From NCBI GenBank assembly GCA_037443425.1, contig JBBIOI010000013.1, positions 1-42,981 on the forward strand: a stretch of DNA of 42,981 nucleotides, given 5' to 3'. Origin of the DNA: JBBIOI01 sp037443425 (GTDB taxonomy: Bacteria; Desulfobacterota; BSN033; UBA1163). The notes under the pieces are model-generated. The model had not been told where the DNA came from and ran no database searches. It saw only the letters and a program-made list of their open reading frames with translations. Position numbers and translations under genes: made by a program. Shown in pieces: positions 41,621 to 42,981 of the stretch. Numbering within the stretch: position 1 is the stretch's first letter; each line of letters starts with the position of its first letter.

Positions 41621-42223
41621 ATGATAGCACAGGTGGGAAAACCAGCACCAGATTTTGAGGCGAGTGCCTATATTGAAGGAGGTTTTAAAAACATTAAACT
41701 ATCAGATTATAAAGGTAAATGGGTAGTAATTTGTTTTTATCCTGGTGACTTTACTTTTGTTTGACCTACAGAACTTTCGGCAGTTGCCGTAAAATATGAA
41801 GAGTTAAAATCACTCGGGGTAGGAATTCTTTCATTGAGTACGGATAGTCGTTTTACCCACAAAATGTGGCAGGAGGAAGAATTATCAAAGATGGTTTCTG
41901 GAGGTGTTCCATTTCCAATGCTATCTGATCCAGGGGGAAAGGTTGGCAAGGTTTATGGAGTTTATGACGAGGAGGCTGGAGTAGATATAAGAGGTCGGTT
42001 CTTAATAGACCCTGATGGAATAATTCAAGCAATGGAAATCTTAACTCCGTCTGTCGGGAGAAACGTTTCTGAATTGATAAGGCAAATCAAGGCATTTCAA
42101 CATGTTAAAGCCACCAATGAGGTAATACCCTCTGGCTGGCAACCAGGGAAACCCACCCTTAAACCAGGACCAGAATTGGTTGGTAAAGTTTGGGAAATAT
42201 GGAAACCTGAAATGGCTTTTTGA
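41621..42223 (+). CDS. Selenocysteine peroxiredoxin (AhpC/Prx1-like)
   Basis: A 200-residue peroxiredoxin read through TGA at 41762-41764. VGKPAPDFEASAYIEGGFKN, LSDYKGKWVVICFYPGDFTF, V-U-PTELSA: U48 replaces the peroxidatic Cys of the universal F-x-F-V-C-P-T-E motif. The rest (STDSRFTHKMWQ, VPFPMLSDPGGKVGKVYGVY, GRFLIDPDGIIQAM) is standard; there is no Cys after the Sec, so a resolving partner such as a thioredoxin-like or glutathione-like thiol would be needed. It reduces H2O2 and organic hydroperoxides. ATG 41621 has AAAAGGAGG 8 bases upstream. A SECIS-like hairpin follows the UGA. If TGA were a stop, both halves would be useless. Confidence 0.9.
41778..41789 (+). promoter_or_regulatory. 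Bacterial SECIS-like hairpin of the peroxiredoxin
   Basis: CGGC, loop AGTT (41782-41785), GCCG, with two further T-A pairs outside a T-T mismatch. The loop starts 17 bases after the UGA, the same distance as in the flavoprotein, with G in the second loop position. Confidence 0.6.
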
Positions 42224-42381
42224 TGCAATCCTAACGATAGCAGATATAATAAATTAATAGGGATCGCCTTAAAAGAATTTAAATAATTTACAATTGAGAA
42301 TTAAAATGCAGACCTATAAGTATTTTGAAACAGTTTTTGTGAAATGATATAAAAATTATAATTCAATTATTAAAAAGAATA

Positions 42382-42644
42382 GAGTTCTGAAAAAGTCCTT
42401 AAAAGACTGGAAAGGTAGGGTTCAAAAATAGCTTTTTTATCAGTCATTGCGAGCACCCAGAGGGTGCGTGGCAATCTCATAGATTCCTCGCTCCGTTTGG
42501 GATGACAATTTGTAAAAGATTGCATCGGCTTCGCATCGCAATGACAATCTGGGATCGTTGATTTTATAAAAGTTGTCCTTCTTTAGGCTTTTTACCCCGC
42601 CTCCTCAGTCTGAGGAGATTTTTAAATATTTTTTCAGACCTCTC
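42382..42644 (-). mobile_element. MITE-like element, copy C, inverted and carrying a second repeat
   Basis: Read on the minus strand, the outer parts match the 223-bp element: GAGGTCTGAAAAAATATTTA near the 42644 end and TTGAACCCTACCTTTCCAGT towards the 42382 end, closing with ACTTTTTCAGAACTC. It is more diverged than copies A and B. The centre is replaced or interrupted by the dispersed repeat at 42430-42557. Confidence 0.7.
42430..42557. repeat. Dispersed 'GTCATTGCGAG' palindromic repeat, copy 2, nested in a MITE copy
   Basis: Same unit as 37362-37489; ends GTCATTGCGA (42443-42452) and TCGCAATGAC (42536-42545), with the internal GCACCC-AGA-GGGTGC hairpin perfect here. The two copies differ mainly in the middle. 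Confidence 0.8.
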
Positions 42645-42707
42645 AAGAAAAACACTTATTAAACTGAATATTAACACCCATTTCAATAAAAAATAATAGT
42701 TCTTCAT
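42564..42707 (-). pseudogene. 5' end of a minus-strand gene cut off by the mobile element
   Basis: On the minus strand a strong ribosome-binding site (AAGGAGAG) precedes ATG 42705-42707, followed by MKNYYFLLKWVLIFSLISVF, a likely signal peptide or membrane anchor. After 21 codons the frame enters the mobile element (42644) and ends at TAA 42564-42566. The original gene cannot be recognised from the remaining N-terminus. Confidence 0.45.
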
Positions 42708-42847
42708 TTTGTATCTCTCCTTATGATTTTTGTCATTAAAAAGACCTTGCTTTAATATGATTTACGAAATATGCTATCAAATTTTAATATAGAAATTTTT
42801 AATTATAGATAGAAAATTTAAGAACAATAATTATATATCCTTTCTAA

Positions 42848-42981
42848 AAAGTCAAGTGTTTATTAGGAGTAGCTTCAATAGGGAAAACTGAAGAAAAGAG
42901 TTGGACAATTAAATTTCATTATGAACAACCAACTACTGCTCCTCTTGCTGTATATGGTTTTGAACCTTGGGCTAAGGCAGT
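42848..42981 (+). other. Open frame without start codon at the window end
   Basis: After a TAA at 42845-42847 the frame stays open to the end of the window (VASIGKTEEKSW, HYEQPTTAPLAVYGFEPWAK). Composition looks protein-like, but there is no ATG, GTG or TTG in it, so it may be a gene remnant or a chance frame. Not recognised. The 42224-42381 stretch before the mobile element is AT-rich with no gene. Confidence 0.2.

Overview
The window is AT-rich DNA (mid-30s % G+C by eye, not computed) from a Gram-negative bacterium: it carries the LPS-export permeases LptF/LptG. The gene content points to an anaerobic or microaerophilic lineage with Desulfobacterota-like metabolism. It has branched-chain amino-acid uptake, a 2-oxoacid dehydrogenase, succinate dehydrogenase/fumarate reductase with fumarase, several oxygen-defence proteins, ferredoxin-MinD ATPases and selenocysteine-containing oxidoreductases. 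The exact lineage cannot be fixed from the sequence alone. UGA is a normal stop in many genes here, so the two in-frame UGAs at catalytic-cysteine positions are best read as selenocysteine.

Layout. 1-2.7 kb: 3' part of a dihydrolipoamide acyltransferase (E2) plus lipoamide dehydrogenase. 2.7-7.8 kb: branched-chain amino-acid ABC transporter (livGFHM on the minus strand, divergent binding protein); the divergent gap is filled by a terminal-inverted-repeat mobile element and a relative. 7.85-10.9 kb: ccdA, lptG, lptF. 10.9-11.8 kb: second element copy, initiator tRNA-Met with terminator, a tyrosine-integrase tail and a thioredoxin-like remnant. 11.8-15.4 kb: MuiA/DUF4139 protein, ADP-ribosylglycohydrolase, broken nucleosidase, Hsp20. 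15.5-20.1 kb (minus): membrane anchor-sdhA-sdhB-fumC-membrane protein operon. 20.2-26.9 kb: ferritin-like protein, orphan LuxR-type regulator, sugar dehydrogenase, exported superoxide dismutase, Tat-exported beta-propeller, DUF305 protein.

27.1-34.4 kb is the most interesting intact region. A PAS/sigma-54 activator lies just upstream of a near-perfect -24/-12 promoter with upstream dyads. That promoter faces a compact run of three NifX/NifB-like proteins, an Mrp/NBP35 ATPase, two DUF5320-like Gly/aromatic proteins, two MinD-type ATPases with inserted ferredoxin domains and a NifU/IscU-like scaffold. I infer a nitrogen- or redox-regulated iron-sulfur or metal-cofactor assembly system; no nitrogenase genes are present in the window.

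34.4-42.2 kb mixes intact redox genes (Fur-family regulator, selenocysteine CoA-disulfide-reductase-like flavoprotein, ferredoxin, selenocysteine peroxiredoxin) with an unusual density of broken genes. These are a response regulator with an in-frame stop, a DUF4213/DUF364 gene with an internal 361-bp inverted segment, a frameshifted MOSC gene, a metallo-beta-lactamase/FeoB chimera lacking the FeoB G domain, and a 35-codon ABC-ATPase stub. The last 0.7 kb holds a third mobile-element copy containing a second repeat and truncating a minus-strand gene. The decay could be biological or could partly reflect assembly error; read mapping would decide.
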